From NCBI RefSeq assembly GCF_025532145.1, contig NZ_ARXS01000006.1:1-64000 (forward strand): DNA of 64,000 bases. Direction: 5' to 3'. The notes under the pieces are model-generated. The model made no database searches, was not told the DNA's origin, and saw only the letters and a list, made by a program, of their open reading frames with translations. Of this stretch, positions 1 through 7,470 are shown one piece after another. The DNA is from Alloalcanivorax balearicus MACL04 (GTDB taxonomy: Bacteria; Pseudomonadota; Gammaproteobacteria; Pseudomonadales; Alcanivoracaceae). The translations under genes and the position numbers were made by a program. Numbering within the stretch: the first letter of the stretch is position 1; the number at the start of each line of letters is the position of its first letter.

Positions 1-54
1 GGAAACTGTCCAAGATCACTTGACCACTACAGACGAAGGGCTGAACGAGACGGA

Positions 55-1434
55 GTGTCCAAAGACGTGTCGATGAGAGCGGTAAGGCATCAGATGTCCG
101 CGTCAGCGGAGCGGGTCGTGGAAGGGCGAGGTGAAGCTTTGTCCCAGACGATCCGCGATGAAACCGGTCTCCCGCGACAGGATACGGAGGACGCAGGGCG
201 AGACCTGCTCGGGCAGGTACTCGCTAGGGAGAACATGGAGCGTGCCTGGAAGCGCGTGAAGGCGAACAAGGGGGCCGCGGGTGTGGATGGTCTGGGCATT
301 GCCGAGACCGGAGAGGCCCTGAAGCAGACGTGGCCGGGCATCCGGCAACAACTGCTGAGGGGTCGGTACCGACCGCAACCGGTACGGCGCGTGGGCATCC
401 CGAAGCCGGACGGCAGCGAACGTGAGTTGGGTATCCCCACCGTGACGGACCGTCTGATCCAGCAAGCGCTGCTGCAAGTGCTGCAACCGCTGATCGATCC
501 TACCTTCAGCGAGCATAGCTACGGGTTCCGCCCCGGACGCCGGGCCCGAGGGGCGGTGCTTGCGGCGCAACGTTATGCTCAGCAAGGTTACTGCATCGTG
601 GTGGACGTTGACCTGTCGAAGTTCTTCGACCGGGTGAACCACGATATCCTGATTGATCGCCTAAGGAAGCGTGTGAACGATGCCGGAGTGATCCGGCTGG
701 TTCGCGCGTACCTGAACGCGGGGATCATGGATGGGGGTGTGGTGATCGAGCGGCACGAGGGGACGCCGCAAGGCGGCCCGTTGTCGCCGCTGCTGGCGAA
801 TGTGCTGTTGGACGATGCGGACCGGGAACTGGAACGCCGTGGTCATCGCTTCGCTCGGTACGCCGATGACTGCAACGTCTACGTGCGCAGTTGGAAAGCG
901 GGTGAACGGGTGATGGCGCTGTTGCGGCGCTGTTACGGCAAACTGCGCTTGAAGATCAACGAATCGAAGAGCGCGGTGTCGAGCGTGTTCGGTCGCCGCT
1001 TCCTTGGCTATGCCTTGTGGCGGAACCGACATGGTAAGGTATGCCGTGGCGTGTCGGGCAAAGCGTTGCAAACGTTCAAGCAACGGGTCAGGCAACTGAC
1101 TCGTGGCAACGGCGGGCGCAGCATCGAGCAAGTAGTGGAGAAGCTGCGAAGCTACCTGCTGGGGTGGAAGGGCTACTACGGTCTGGCGCAAACCCCGCGA
1201 GTCTGGCGAGGTCTGGATGAGTGGATACGGCGTCGGTTACGGGTGCTCCACCTGAAGCAGTGGCGACGAGGCAAAACGATCTACCGGGAGCTACTGCGCC
1301 TTGGCGCCAGTCCCTCGGTAGCGCGCTCGGTGGCGGCGTTGAGTCGTCGCTGGTGGCACAACAGCTGCTCGGCCATCCACAACGTGCTGACGATCGCTTA
1401 CTTCGACCGGTTGGGCGTGCCGCGTCTGTCCTGA
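55..1434 (+). CDS. ltrA: Group II intron reverse transcriptase/maturase
   Basis: Intron-encoded protein of 459 residues that helps the intron splice and copies it into DNA during retrohoming. The RT fingers and palm are clear: GIPKPDG near 114, GIPTVTDRLIQQAL near 126-139, YGFRPGRR near 156, DVDLSKFFDRVNH near 184 and the catalytic YADD at 269-272, followed by FLGY and a thumb/maturase (domain X) region. The protein ends shortly after the maturase domain (YFDRLGVP), so no HNH endonuclease domain is present. Start is GTG at 55; the ATG at 73 is an alternative. It appears intact and is likely functional. Confidence 0.92.
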   Translation: MSKDVSMRAVRHQMSASAERVVEGRGEALSQTIRDETGLPRQDTEDAGRDLLGQVLARENMERAWKRVKANKGAAGVDGLGIAETGEALKQTWPGIRQQLLRGRYRPQPVRRVGIPKPDGSERELGIPTVTDRLIQQALLQVLQPLIDPTFSEHSYGFRPGRRARGAVLAAQRYAQQGYCIVVDVDLSKFFDRVNHDILIDRLRKRVNDAGVIRLVRAYLNAGIMDGGVVIERHEGTPQGGPLSPLLANVLLDDADRELERRGHRFARYADDCNVYVRSWKAGERVMALLRRCYGKLRLKINESKSAVSSVFGRRFLGYALWRNRHGKVCRGVSGKALQTFKQRVRQLTRGNGGRSIEQVVEKLRSYLLGWKGYYGLAQTPRVWRGLDEWIRRRLRVLHLKQWRRGKTIYRELLRLGASPSVARSVAALSRRWWHNSCSAIHNVLTIAYFDRLGVPRLS

Positions 1435-1454
1435 TCTGCTGACCTCAACGTCTC

Positions 1455-1489
1455 GAACCGCCCGGTGCGGACCCGCATGCCGGGTGGTG
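1455..1489 (+). ncRNA. Group II intron domain V hairpin
   Basis: Catalytic core hairpin of the intron, lying 20 nt after the maturase stop codon. It has a 9-bp outer stem, a 2-nt bulge and a short inner stem as expected for domain V. The assignment is from pairing pattern and position, not from a covariance model. Confidence 0.65.
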
Positions 1490-1573
1490 TGGGAGGGGCG
1501 GAGCCACAAGGCTCCCCCCTATCCCGATTACTCTTTATAGCCCGCCGCTCATGGCGTCTGCTCTCGTGGCGAA

Positions 1574-1888
1574 TCAGGCCGCACTCAATGGCTTGATCCG
1601 CGCGAGCTCTTTGCCAATGGCTTTGGCCGCATCCCATAAATCCACCGCGCGCTGGGCGTTGAGCCAGAACTCCGGTGAGTTACCGAACAGGCGCGCCAGT
1701 CGCAGCGCCATTTCCGGGCTCAGCGCGCGCCGTTCCCGCAGCAGCTCATTGATGGACTGACGGGACACGCCCACCGCCGTGGCTAGGCGGGTCACGGTGA
1801 GCTGGTAATCGGACATGAAATCCTCGCGCAGCATCTCGCCAGGATGGGTGGGACGGCGTTCCAGGCCCGACAAGCTTTCCGGCGTCAT
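1574..1888 (-). CDS. higA: HigA-type addiction module antitoxin, orphan
   Basis: A 104-residue helix-turn-helix protein of the HigA/VapI antitoxin family, which normally binds the HigB mRNA-cleaving toxin and represses the shared promoter. The sequence has the family start (THPGEMLREDF), an Xre-type HTH (VTRLATAVGVSRQSINELL) and the typical RLARLFGNSPEFWLNAQ segment. The ATG at 1888 is preceded by AGGGGAGGT, so I prefer it to an upstream in-frame start. higB normally lies just before higA, but no HigB-like frame is found in 1889-2070. The toxin is therefore missing and this may be a solitary regulator. The gene lies 46 nt beyond the intron end, in the opposite direction. Confidence 0.85.
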   Translation of the reverse strand: MTPESLSGLERRPTHPGEMLREDFMSDYQLTVTRLATAVGVSRQSINELLRERRALSPEMALRLARLFGNSPEFWLNAQRAVDLWDAAKAIGKELARIKPLSAA

Positions 1889-2069
1889 GAGACCTCCCCT
1901 GATTCGTTGATGCGTATGGCGTGTTGTTCCTGGCGACTGCGTTAACAATGTCCCCGGGTTCGTTTGTCGGTGAAGGTTAAAATTATTTGCATCGTGTCAC
2001 GTGACTGATGTCAATAAAAAGAAAGATTCATCACGGAATAACGGGACTGAGTGCCTTCATCGGGGGCTC

Positions 2070-2173
2070 GGGTCTGTACGGAGGCCTTCCGGGATCGCCG
2101 TGAATACGTCCCTGTAAGCTCCCGGTTTGACGTGCGTGTCAAACAGGGTCCCGGAAGGCCTCCGTACAGACCC
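2070..2173 (-). repeat. Long hairpin element, copy 1
   Basis: Two perfectly complementary 25-nt arms (2070-2094 and 2149-2173) enclose a conserved asymmetric core at 2096-2123 and a small hairpin TTTGAC/GTCAAA (2126-2131, 2138-2143). Read on the minus strand the core begins GGGAGCTTACAGGGACGTAT and ends TCACGGCG. The same core occurs in copy 2 on the other strand although the outer arms are unrelated, so this is a family of elements and not a simple duplication. Confidence 0.8.
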
Positions 2174-2307
2174 GCTTCGAGTGAACCGCAATGTTCCGGG
2201 CCCGAACAACGACGAACCTTTTTGGAAAGGGGGGCGCGTTACCCACAGCCCATCGTGGTTTTCTGGGAGCGGCTGGAAGGACACTCATGCCTGCTGGCTA
2301 CCTCGAA

Positions 2308-2415
2308 GCTGATCGGCGTTACGCCTTTGCGGGACCCTGTCGAACAGGGATGTTCGACAGGGAGCTTACATGGATGTATTCACGGCGTTCCCGTAAAGGC
2401 GTAACGCCGATCAGC
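2308..2415 (+). repeat. Long hairpin element, copy 2
   Basis: Arms of 27 nt (2308-2334 and 2389-2415) pair with one mismatch that would be a G-U wobble on one strand. Inside are a perfect 12-bp hairpin CCCTGTCGAACA/TGTTCGACAGGG (2335-2346, 2351-2362) and the core at 2360-2387 (GGGAGCTTACATGGATGTAT then TCACGGCG). The core differs from copy 1 at only two positions. Function unknown. Confidence 0.8.
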
Positions 2416-2462
2416 GTCCCCGATGGAGAGTCATATCGTTTCCCTCTAAACCGGGAGGAACC

Positions 2463-2488
2463 AAAAAAAGGCGGTCTTCGAGACCGCC
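2463..2488 (-). terminator. Rho-independent terminator of pilTU
   Basis: On the minus strand an 8-bp stem (GGCGGTCT/AGACCGCC, loop of three) is followed by seven T residues, 14 nt past the pilU stop. Confidence 0.9.
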
Positions 2489-2501
2489 GAGGCAGGAAAA
2501 A

Positions 2502-3623
2502 TCAGTCCGAGTCCTCGATGCTCAGGCCACGGGTGGCGTGGTCCAGGCTGGAGGCGTCGGTTTCGTTGGCGAGCTTGATCATCAGACGCAGATCGTTGGG
2601 GGAGTCGGCGTGGGCAATCGCGTCCTCGTAAGTGATTTCACCGGCGTCATAAAGATCATAGAGGGCCTGATCGAAAGTCTGCATGCCCTGCTCCCGGGAT
2701 TTGCCCATCAGCGCCTTGAGCAAATGCACTTCGCCTTTACGGATATGGTCCGCCACCAGTGGCGTGTTCAGCAGCACTTCGATGGCGGCGCGGCGGCCCT
2801 TGCCGTCCGGAGTCGGGATCAGTTGTTGGGCGATGATGCCGCGCAGGTTCAGGGAGAGGTCCATCCATAACTGCCGGTGACGGTCGGCCGGGAAAAAGTG
2901 AATGATCCGGTCCAGCGCCTGGTTGGCGTTGTTGGCATGCAGGGTGGCCAGGCACAGATGGCCGGTTTCGGCGAAAGCGATGGCGTAATCCATCACCTCG
3001 CGGCTGCGGATCTCACCGATCAGAATCACATCCGGCGCCTGTCGCAGGGTGTTCTTGAGAGCGATCTCGAAACTGTCCGTATCCAGCCCCACTTCCCGTT
3101 GTGTAACAATGCAGCCCTGGTGCTGGTGGATGAATTCGATCGGATCCTCAATGGAGATGATGTGGCCTTTGGAATTGCGATTACGGTGGCCGATCATCGA
3201 CGCCAGCGATGTGGATTTCCCGGTGCCGGTGGCGCCGACGAAAATCACCAGGCCGCGCTTGGTCATCGCCAGGTCCTTGATGATCGGCGGCAGCCGCAGC
3301 TCGTCCACATCGGGAATTTTGGTCTCGATGCGCCGCAACACCATGCCCACCAGGTTCCGCTGATAGAAGGCGGAAACGCGGAAGCGGCCGATGCCCCGCG
3401 AGGACAGCGCGAAGTTGCATTCGTGCTGGTCGACGAACTCCTTGCGCTGTTTTTCCGACATCACACCGAACACCAGGTCCCGGGTCATGTCCGGGGTCAG
3501 GGCGTTACGGGTAACCGGCACCACCTTGCCGTGGACTTTCATACTTGGCGGGACACCGGCGGTGATGAACAGGTCCGAGCCGCCTTTTTGCACCATCAGT
3601 TTGAGCAGGTCTTCGAATTCCAT
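2502..3623 (-). CDS. pilU: Type IV pilus retraction ATPase PilU
   Basis: Hexameric cytoplasmic ATPase of 373 residues that assists PilT in depolymerising type IV pili for twitching motility and DNA uptake. It shows the PilT/PilU N-terminal domain, Walker A GATGTGKST at about 130-138, an Asp box (IISIEDPIEFIHQH), Walker B (DVILIGEIRSREV) and the His box (AETGHLCLATLHANNA). The length and the C-terminal tail after the ATPase core, rich in acidic residues, fit PilU. It lies 18 nt downstream of pilT and the two are surely co-transcribed, ending at the hairpin at 2463-2488. Confidence 0.95.
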   Translation of the reverse strand: MEFEDLLKLMVQKGGSDLFITAGVPPSMKVHGKVVPVTRNALTPDMTRDLVFGVMSEKQRKEFVDQHECNFALSSRGIGRFRVSAFYQRNLVGMVLRRIETKIPDVDELRLPPIIKDLAMTKRGLVIFVGATGTGKSTSLASMIGHRNRNSKGHIISIEDPIEFIHQHQGCIVTQREVGLDTDSFEIALKNTLRQAPDVILIGEIRSREVMDYAIAFAETGHLCLATLHANNANQALDRIIHFFPADRHRQLWMDLSLNLRGIIAQQLIPTPDGKGRRAAIEVLLNTPLVADHIRKGEVHLLKALMGKSREQGMQTFDQALYDLYDAGEITYEDAIAHADSPNDLRLMIKLANETDASSLDHATRGLSIEDSD

Positions 3624-3641
3624 GGGCGCTCACCGCTGCGT

Positions 3642-4676
3642 TCAGATTGAGTCCGGGGACTTGGCTTTTTCCCGGGCCACTTCGCGGGATACCAGCCCCC
3701 GCTGCACCAGTCCTTGCAGGCATTGATCCAGGGTCTGCATGCCCACCGAGGCGCCGGTCTGGATCGCCGAATACATCTGCGCCACCTTGTCCTCGCGAAT
3801 CAGGTTTCGAATCGCCGGGGTGCCGATCATGATTTCGTGGGCGGCCACCCGGCCGCCGCCGTTTTTCTTCATCAGCGTTTGCGACACCACCGCCTGCAGC
3901 GACTCGGAGAGCATGGAGCGGACCATGGCCTTCTCCTCGGCGGGGAACACGTCCACCACCCGGTCGATGGTCTTGGCGGCGCTGGTGGTGTGCAGGGTGC
4001 CGAACACCAGGTGACCGGTTTCGGCGGCGGTCAGCGCCAGGCGAATGGTCTCCAGGTCCCGCATCTCCCCCACCAGGATGATGTCCGGATCCTCCCGCAG
4101 TGCCGAGCGCAGAGCTTCGGCGAAACCATGGGTGTCCCGGTGCACTTCCCTCTGGTTGACCAGACATTTCTTCGATTCATGGACGAATTCAATCGGGTCC
4201 TCGATGGTGAGGATGTGTTCGTAGCGGGTGTTATTGATGTAGTCCATCATCGCCGCCAGCGTGGTGGATTTACCGGAACCGGTGGGGCCGGTGACCAACA
4301 CGATGCCGCGCGGCAGCGAGGCGATGTTCTGGAACACCTTGCCCATGCCCAGTTCCTCCATGCTCAGCACCTTGGAGGGAATGGTCCGGAAGACGGCGCC
4401 GGCGCCCCGGTTCTGATTGAAGGCGTTGACCCGGAAACGGGCCACGCTGGGCACATCGAAGGAGAAGTCGGTTTCCAGGAACTCCTCGTAGTCCTTGCGC
4501 TGCTTGTCGTTCATGATCTCGTAGATCAGCGAGTGCACTTCCTTGTGCTCCATGGGCGGCAGATTGATGCGGCGCACGTCGCCGTCCACGCGAATCATCG
4601 GCGGCAGACCGGCGGACAGGTGCAGATCCGAAGCGCCGTTCTTGGCGCTGAAGGCGAGCAATTCGGTGATATCCAT
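3642..4676 (-). CDS. pilT: Type IV pilus retraction ATPase PilT
   Basis: Main pilus retraction motor, 344 residues, the normal PilT length. Visible are the start MDITELLAFSAKNGASDLHL, Walker A GPTGSGKST at 130-138, the Asp box (ILTIEDPIEFVHE), Walker B (DIILVGEMRDLETI), the His box (AETGHLVFGTLHTTSA) and the C-terminal AIRNLIRE motif needed for retraction. A longer reading from 4742 is possible but adds residues not found in PilT, so the ATG at 4676 is chosen, although its ribosome site is weak. Divergent from yggS, the usual arrangement in pseudomonads and relatives. Confidence 0.95.
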   Translation of the reverse strand: MDITELLAFSAKNGASDLHLSAGLPPMIRVDGDVRRINLPPMEHKEVHSLIYEIMNDKQRKDYEEFLETDFSFDVPSVARFRVNAFNQNRGAGAVFRTIPSKVLSMEELGMGKVFQNIASLPRGIVLVTGPTGSGKSTTLAAMMDYINNTRYEHILTIEDPIEFVHESKKCLVNQREVHRDTHGFAEALRSALREDPDIILVGEMRDLETIRLALTAAETGHLVFGTLHTTSAAKTIDRVVDVFPAEEKAMVRSMLSESLQAVVSQTLMKKNGGGRVAAHEIMIGTPAIRNLIREDKVAQMYSAIQTGASVGMQTLDQCLQGLVQRGLVSREVAREKAKSPDSI

Positions 4677-4794
4677 GGGTTGCTTATATAGTGTTGTGTG
4701 ATTCGTTCCGGCCGACCCCCGAAAACCCGATGACCGGAACACTCAGTAAAAAGTATCAGCCATAAACTAACCCCTGGATGCCCACCGTTCAATC

Positions 4795-5499
4795 ATGAAG
4801 CACAGTGAAACACCATATACCTCGATTCGCGCACGAATTGACGACGCTTGTCGCCGATCCGGGAGGGATCCCGCGCAGGTGACTCTGCTGGCGGTCAGCA
4901 AGACGCGATCGGCCAGGGACGTGGCCGCGCTGGCGGATCAGGGCCAGTACGACTTTGGCGAGAATTATCTGCAGGAAGCGCTGGACAAGATCCGGGCACT
5001 GGCGGATCGGGACCTGACCTGGCATTTCATCGGCCCGATCCAGTCCAACAAGACCCGGGACATCGCCGCCCATTTCCACTGGGTGCACTCCGTGGACCGG
5101 GCCAGGATCGCCGAGCGCCTGAACGCTCAGCGTCCCGAAGGGCTGGCACCACTGAATGTTTGCATTCAGGTGAATGTGGATGCGGAAGACAGCAAAAGCG
5201 GTGTGGCGCTGGCGGACGTCCCTGCCCTCGCCGCCCGCTTCCAGCAATGGCCGCGCCTGCGTTTGCGCGGGCTGATGGCGATTCCCCGGGCGGACGCCGC
5301 CGATGGCGGCCGGGACGCCTTTCGTCGACTCGCCATGACACTGTCACAATTGCGCAATACAATGCCGGCCCTTGATACGCTTTCCATGGGCATGAGCGCG
5401 GACTATCCGGTGGCGATCGATGAAGGCGCCACCATCGTGCGCCTGGGCACCGCCCTGTTCGGTCCGCGCCTGCCCAAGGCGAGTAATCCCGCGGTATGA
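4795..5499 (+). CDS. yggS: YggS-family pyridoxal phosphate homeostasis protein
   Basis: PLP-binding protein of 234 residues that buffers pyridoxal 5'-phosphate and keeps amino-acid and keto-acid pools in balance; it has no known catalytic reaction. It has the alanine-racemase-like N-terminal barrel. Family motifs seen: LLAVSKTRSARDV (with the PLP-binding Lys), FGENYLQEALDKI, WHFIGPIQSNKT, VNVDAEDSKSGV and the C-terminal SMGMSADYPVAIDEGATIVRLG. First gene of yggS-proC-yggT; its 3' end comes very close to proC. Confidence 0.95.
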   Translation: MKHSETPYTSIRARIDDACRRSGRDPAQVTLLAVSKTRSARDVAALADQGQYDFGENYLQEALDKIRALADRDLTWHFIGPIQSNKTRDIAAHFHWVHSVDRARIAERLNAQRPEGLAPLNVCIQVNVDAEDSKSGVALADVPALAARFQQWPRLRLRGLMAIPRADAADGGRDAFRRLAMTLSQLRNTMPALDTLSMGMSADYPVAIDEGATIVRLGTALFGPRLPKASNPAV

Positions 5500-5531
5500 C
5501 CACGGCGGGACCTGAACATGGGAAGGAACGC

Positions 5532-6344
5532 ATGGCACAACAGCTAATCGGATTCATCGGCGCCGGCAACATGGCCACCAGCCTGGCCGGAGGCATGATC
5601 GCCAAGGGCATTCGCCCCGCCCGTATTTGGATGAGCGACCCCTCCCGGGATCGCCTCGACGAAGTGTCCCAGCAGCACCGCGTCCACGTGGCCACGGATA
5701 ACCTGGAAGTGGCCCAGCGGGTGGATGCCCTGGTGCTGTCGGTGAAGCCGCAGATGATGGCATCGGTATGCGCTGATTTGCGTTCCGTGGTGGAGGAACG
5801 GCGGCCGCTGGTGATTTCCATCGCCGCCGGTGTCACGGTGGCCAACCTGCGTGACTGGCTCGGTGAGGAGGTTCCCATCGTGCGCTGCATGCCGAATACG
5901 CCGGCGCTGGTGCAGGCCGGCGCCACCGGTCTGTACGCCGCCGAAGGCGTGGATGACAGCCAGAAAGCCCTGGCCGCCCAGGTATTGGGGGCGGTGGGTC
6001 TGACGTTCTGGTTCGATAACGAGCAGTCGCTGGATGCGGTGACCGCTGTTTCCGGCTCCGGCCCGGCCTATTTCTTCCTGCTGATGGAAGCGCTGATTGA
6101 CGCCGCCAAGGCCCAGGGCCTGGACGCCGCCACTGCCCGCCAATTGGTACTGCAGACCGCCTGGGGCGCCGCGCAACTGGCGATCACCAGCGAGGCGGGC
6201 CCTGATGTGCTGCGCCAGCGCGTCACCAGCCCCGGCGGCACCACCGCCGCCGCCCTGGAAGTCTTCGAGGAAGCCGGCTTCCGCGAGCACGTCCAGGCGG
6301 CCGTCGCCGCCGCCCGCGAACGCTCCGAAGAGCTGGCTGGGTAA
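5532..6344 (+). CDS. proC: Pyrroline-5-carboxylate reductase
   Basis: NADPH-dependent cytoplasmic enzyme that makes the last step of proline synthesis, 1-pyrroline-5-carboxylate to L-proline; 270 residues, normal size. The Rossmann start IGFIGAGNMATSLAGG, the GVTVANLRDWLG region, VRCMPNTPALVQAG, and the C-terminal dimer signature (AVSGSGPAYFFLLMEALIDAA, VTSPGGTTAAALEVFEEAGF) are all visible. Start ATG 5532 has GGAAGGA upstream; an earlier in-frame start at 5496 would overlap yggS and lacks a ribosome site. Followed by 500 nt of repeats before yggT. Confidence 0.96.
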   Translation: MAQQLIGFIGAGNMATSLAGGMIAKGIRPARIWMSDPSRDRLDEVSQQHRVHVATDNLEVAQRVDALVLSVKPQMMASVCADLRSVVEERRPLVISIAAGVTVANLRDWLGEEVPIVRCMPNTPALVQAGATGLYAAEGVDDSQKALAAQVLGAVGLTFWFDNEQSLDAVTAVSGSGPAYFFLLMEALIDAAKAQGLDAATARQLVLQTAWGAAQLAITSEAGPDVLRQRVTSPGGTTAAALEVFEEAGFREHVQAAVAAARERSEELAG

Positions 6345-6350
6345 ACCGAG

Positions 6351-6580
6351 ACCGAAGCATGCTTCGCAGCTCGGTTTACGACTGGCCATGGATGGCCAGG
6401 CCGGGCTCCCCGACTGGCACGGCGCCACGCCATGGATGGCGGGCACGGCCTGTGTAGGATCCTCCACCGAAGCATGCTTCGCAGCGTGATTTACGACTGG
6501 CCATGGATGGCCAGGCCGGGCTTTCCGACCGGCACGGCGCCGCGCCATGGATGGCGGTCCAAAGCCTGTTGTGGGCCCCG
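6351..6580. repeat. Tandem duplication of a 115-nt unit
   Basis: Two copies, 6351-6465 and 6466-6580. Each begins ACCGAAGCATGCTTCGCAGC (containing the palindrome GAAGCATGCTTC) and carries two palindromes, GGCCATGGATGGCC and CGCCATGGATGGCG. The copies differ at scattered bases, so the duplication is not recent. Confidence 0.8.
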
Positions 6581-6607
6581 GAGGTTGAACGCTGGGGTAG
6601 CTACGAA

Positions 6608-6687
6608 GCCGCTGTAGGAGCTTGCCCGCAAGCGAATCTCTTGTGACCCGAAAGCCTATTCGCTTGCAGGCAAGCTCCTACAGCGGC
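6608..6687. repeat. REP-like palindrome pair
   Basis: Two 30-nt arms (6608-6637 and 6658-6687) pair with one mismatch. Each arm contains GTAGGAGCTTGCCNGCAAGC, itself a small palindrome. The same unit recurs at 30969, 32301, 39432 and 46699, with degenerate or single forms at 52492 and 60655. Confidence 0.85.
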
Positions 6688-6843
6688 CTTGTGTAGATTC
6701 CTCCGTGGAAATTTCCTGCAACGACGAGACACCCCCGATCCCAGGGTGCCGGCTCATTCCAATCACGTCCCCCACCGATCCGGTTTGAATTCACGCCGAT
6801 TTGCCCCAATACTCTTTCGCCAAATGACACCGCCGGAGAGCCT

Positions 6844-7392
6844 ATGAACCCCCAGGGTGCCGCGATCTTCCTGATCAATGTGGCGTTCAGCATTTACATC
6901 TTCATCGTTCTGACCCGTTTTGTACTGCAACTGGCCCGGGCCGACTTCTACAACCCGATTTCCCAGTTCGTACTGCGTGCCACCAACCCCCTGCTGGCGC
7001 CGCTGCGTCGGATCATCCCGAGTTGGCGCGGTCTGGACATCGCCTCGCTGGTGTTGGTGGTGATTCTGATCATCGCCAAGGTATTGGTGCTCAGCGCCAT
7101 CCATTACGGCTCCCTGCCTGCTGGCCTGGGACCCCAGCTATTGCTCTACACCCTGCGTGAACTGGCGTCGCTGATTCTTAACTACGTGTTCTGGATGGTG
7201 CTGATCCGGGTGATTCTGAGCTGGATCGCGCCGGACCCGTACAACCCGATGGTGCGGGTGATCGTACAGATCACCGAGCCGATCATGGCGCCGGCCCGCC
7301 GCTTGCTGCCGGATATGGGAGGCCTGGATTTAAGCCCGCTGATCGTATTGTTGGGGGTGCAACTGCTGAAGATTCTGTTCCAGCTTCATTAG
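6844..7392 (+). CDS. yggT: YggT family membrane protein
   Basis: Integral inner-membrane protein of 182 residues with two YggT repeats, each a pair of hydrophobic helices: about 5-30 and 62-85 in the first half, 100-125 and 155-180 in the second. The matched motifs ARADFYNPISQFVLRATNPLLAPLRRIIPS and IAPDPYNPMVRVIVQITEPIMAPARRLLPD are seen in each half. YggT proteins are linked to osmotic or ionic stress and to cell-envelope organisation, but no biochemical activity is established. Third gene of the conserved yggS-proC-yggT order, here split off by repeats, so it may have its own promoter. Confidence 0.92.
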   Translation: MNPQGAAIFLINVAFSIYIFIVLTRFVLQLARADFYNPISQFVLRATNPLLAPLRRIIPSWRGLDIASLVLVVILIIAKVLVLSAIHYGSLPAGLGPQLLLYTLRELASLILNYVFWMVLIRVILSWIAPDPYNPMVRVIVQITEPIMAPARRLLPDMGGLDLSPLIVLLGVQLLKILFQLH

Positions 7393-7470
7393 TGGGCTTG
7401 GGTTCCTTTTGAGGCCGATAGCCGCATTTTCAATGAAATTTGCGGATATTGGCCTCATTATTCCGGAAGA

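Larger units (their letters stand above)
1..1528 (+). mobile_element. Group II intron, 3' portion (5' end outside window)
   Basis: Self-splicing retroelement whose RNA surrounds the maturase gene. After the maturase stop there is a domain V-like hairpin at about 1455-1489: an outer stem ACCGCCCGG/CCGGGTGGT, a 2-nt TG bulge on the 3' side and an inner stem TGCGG/CCGCA. A domain VI-like hairpin follows at 1490-1520 (GGGAG/CTCCC) and then CCCGAT, a normal kind of intron 3' end, which puts the 3' splice site near 1528. The usual 5' GUGYG boundary is not seen, so the intron starts upstream of the window. The exact 3' boundary is inferred. Confidence 0.8.
1889..2501. other. 613-nt gene-free region with two hairpin elements
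   Basis: No convincing gene is seen here. 1950-2050 is AT-rich and should hold the higA promoter. 2070-2173 and 2308-2415 are two long inverted-repeat elements, and 2463-2488 is the pilU terminator. The short frames that cover the region are products of the repeats. Confidence 0.7.
6345..6843. other. Repeat-filled gap between proC and yggT
   Basis: No gene is seen. It holds a tandem 115-nt duplication (6351-6580), a paired REP-like palindrome (6608-6687) and about 150 nt that should carry a yggT promoter. Confidence 0.75.

Noticed and set aside
2191-2631. Plus-strand frame of 146 residues through the hairpin region and into pilU
   Set aside because: It is built from the inverted repeats and the antisense of pilU; no ribosome site.
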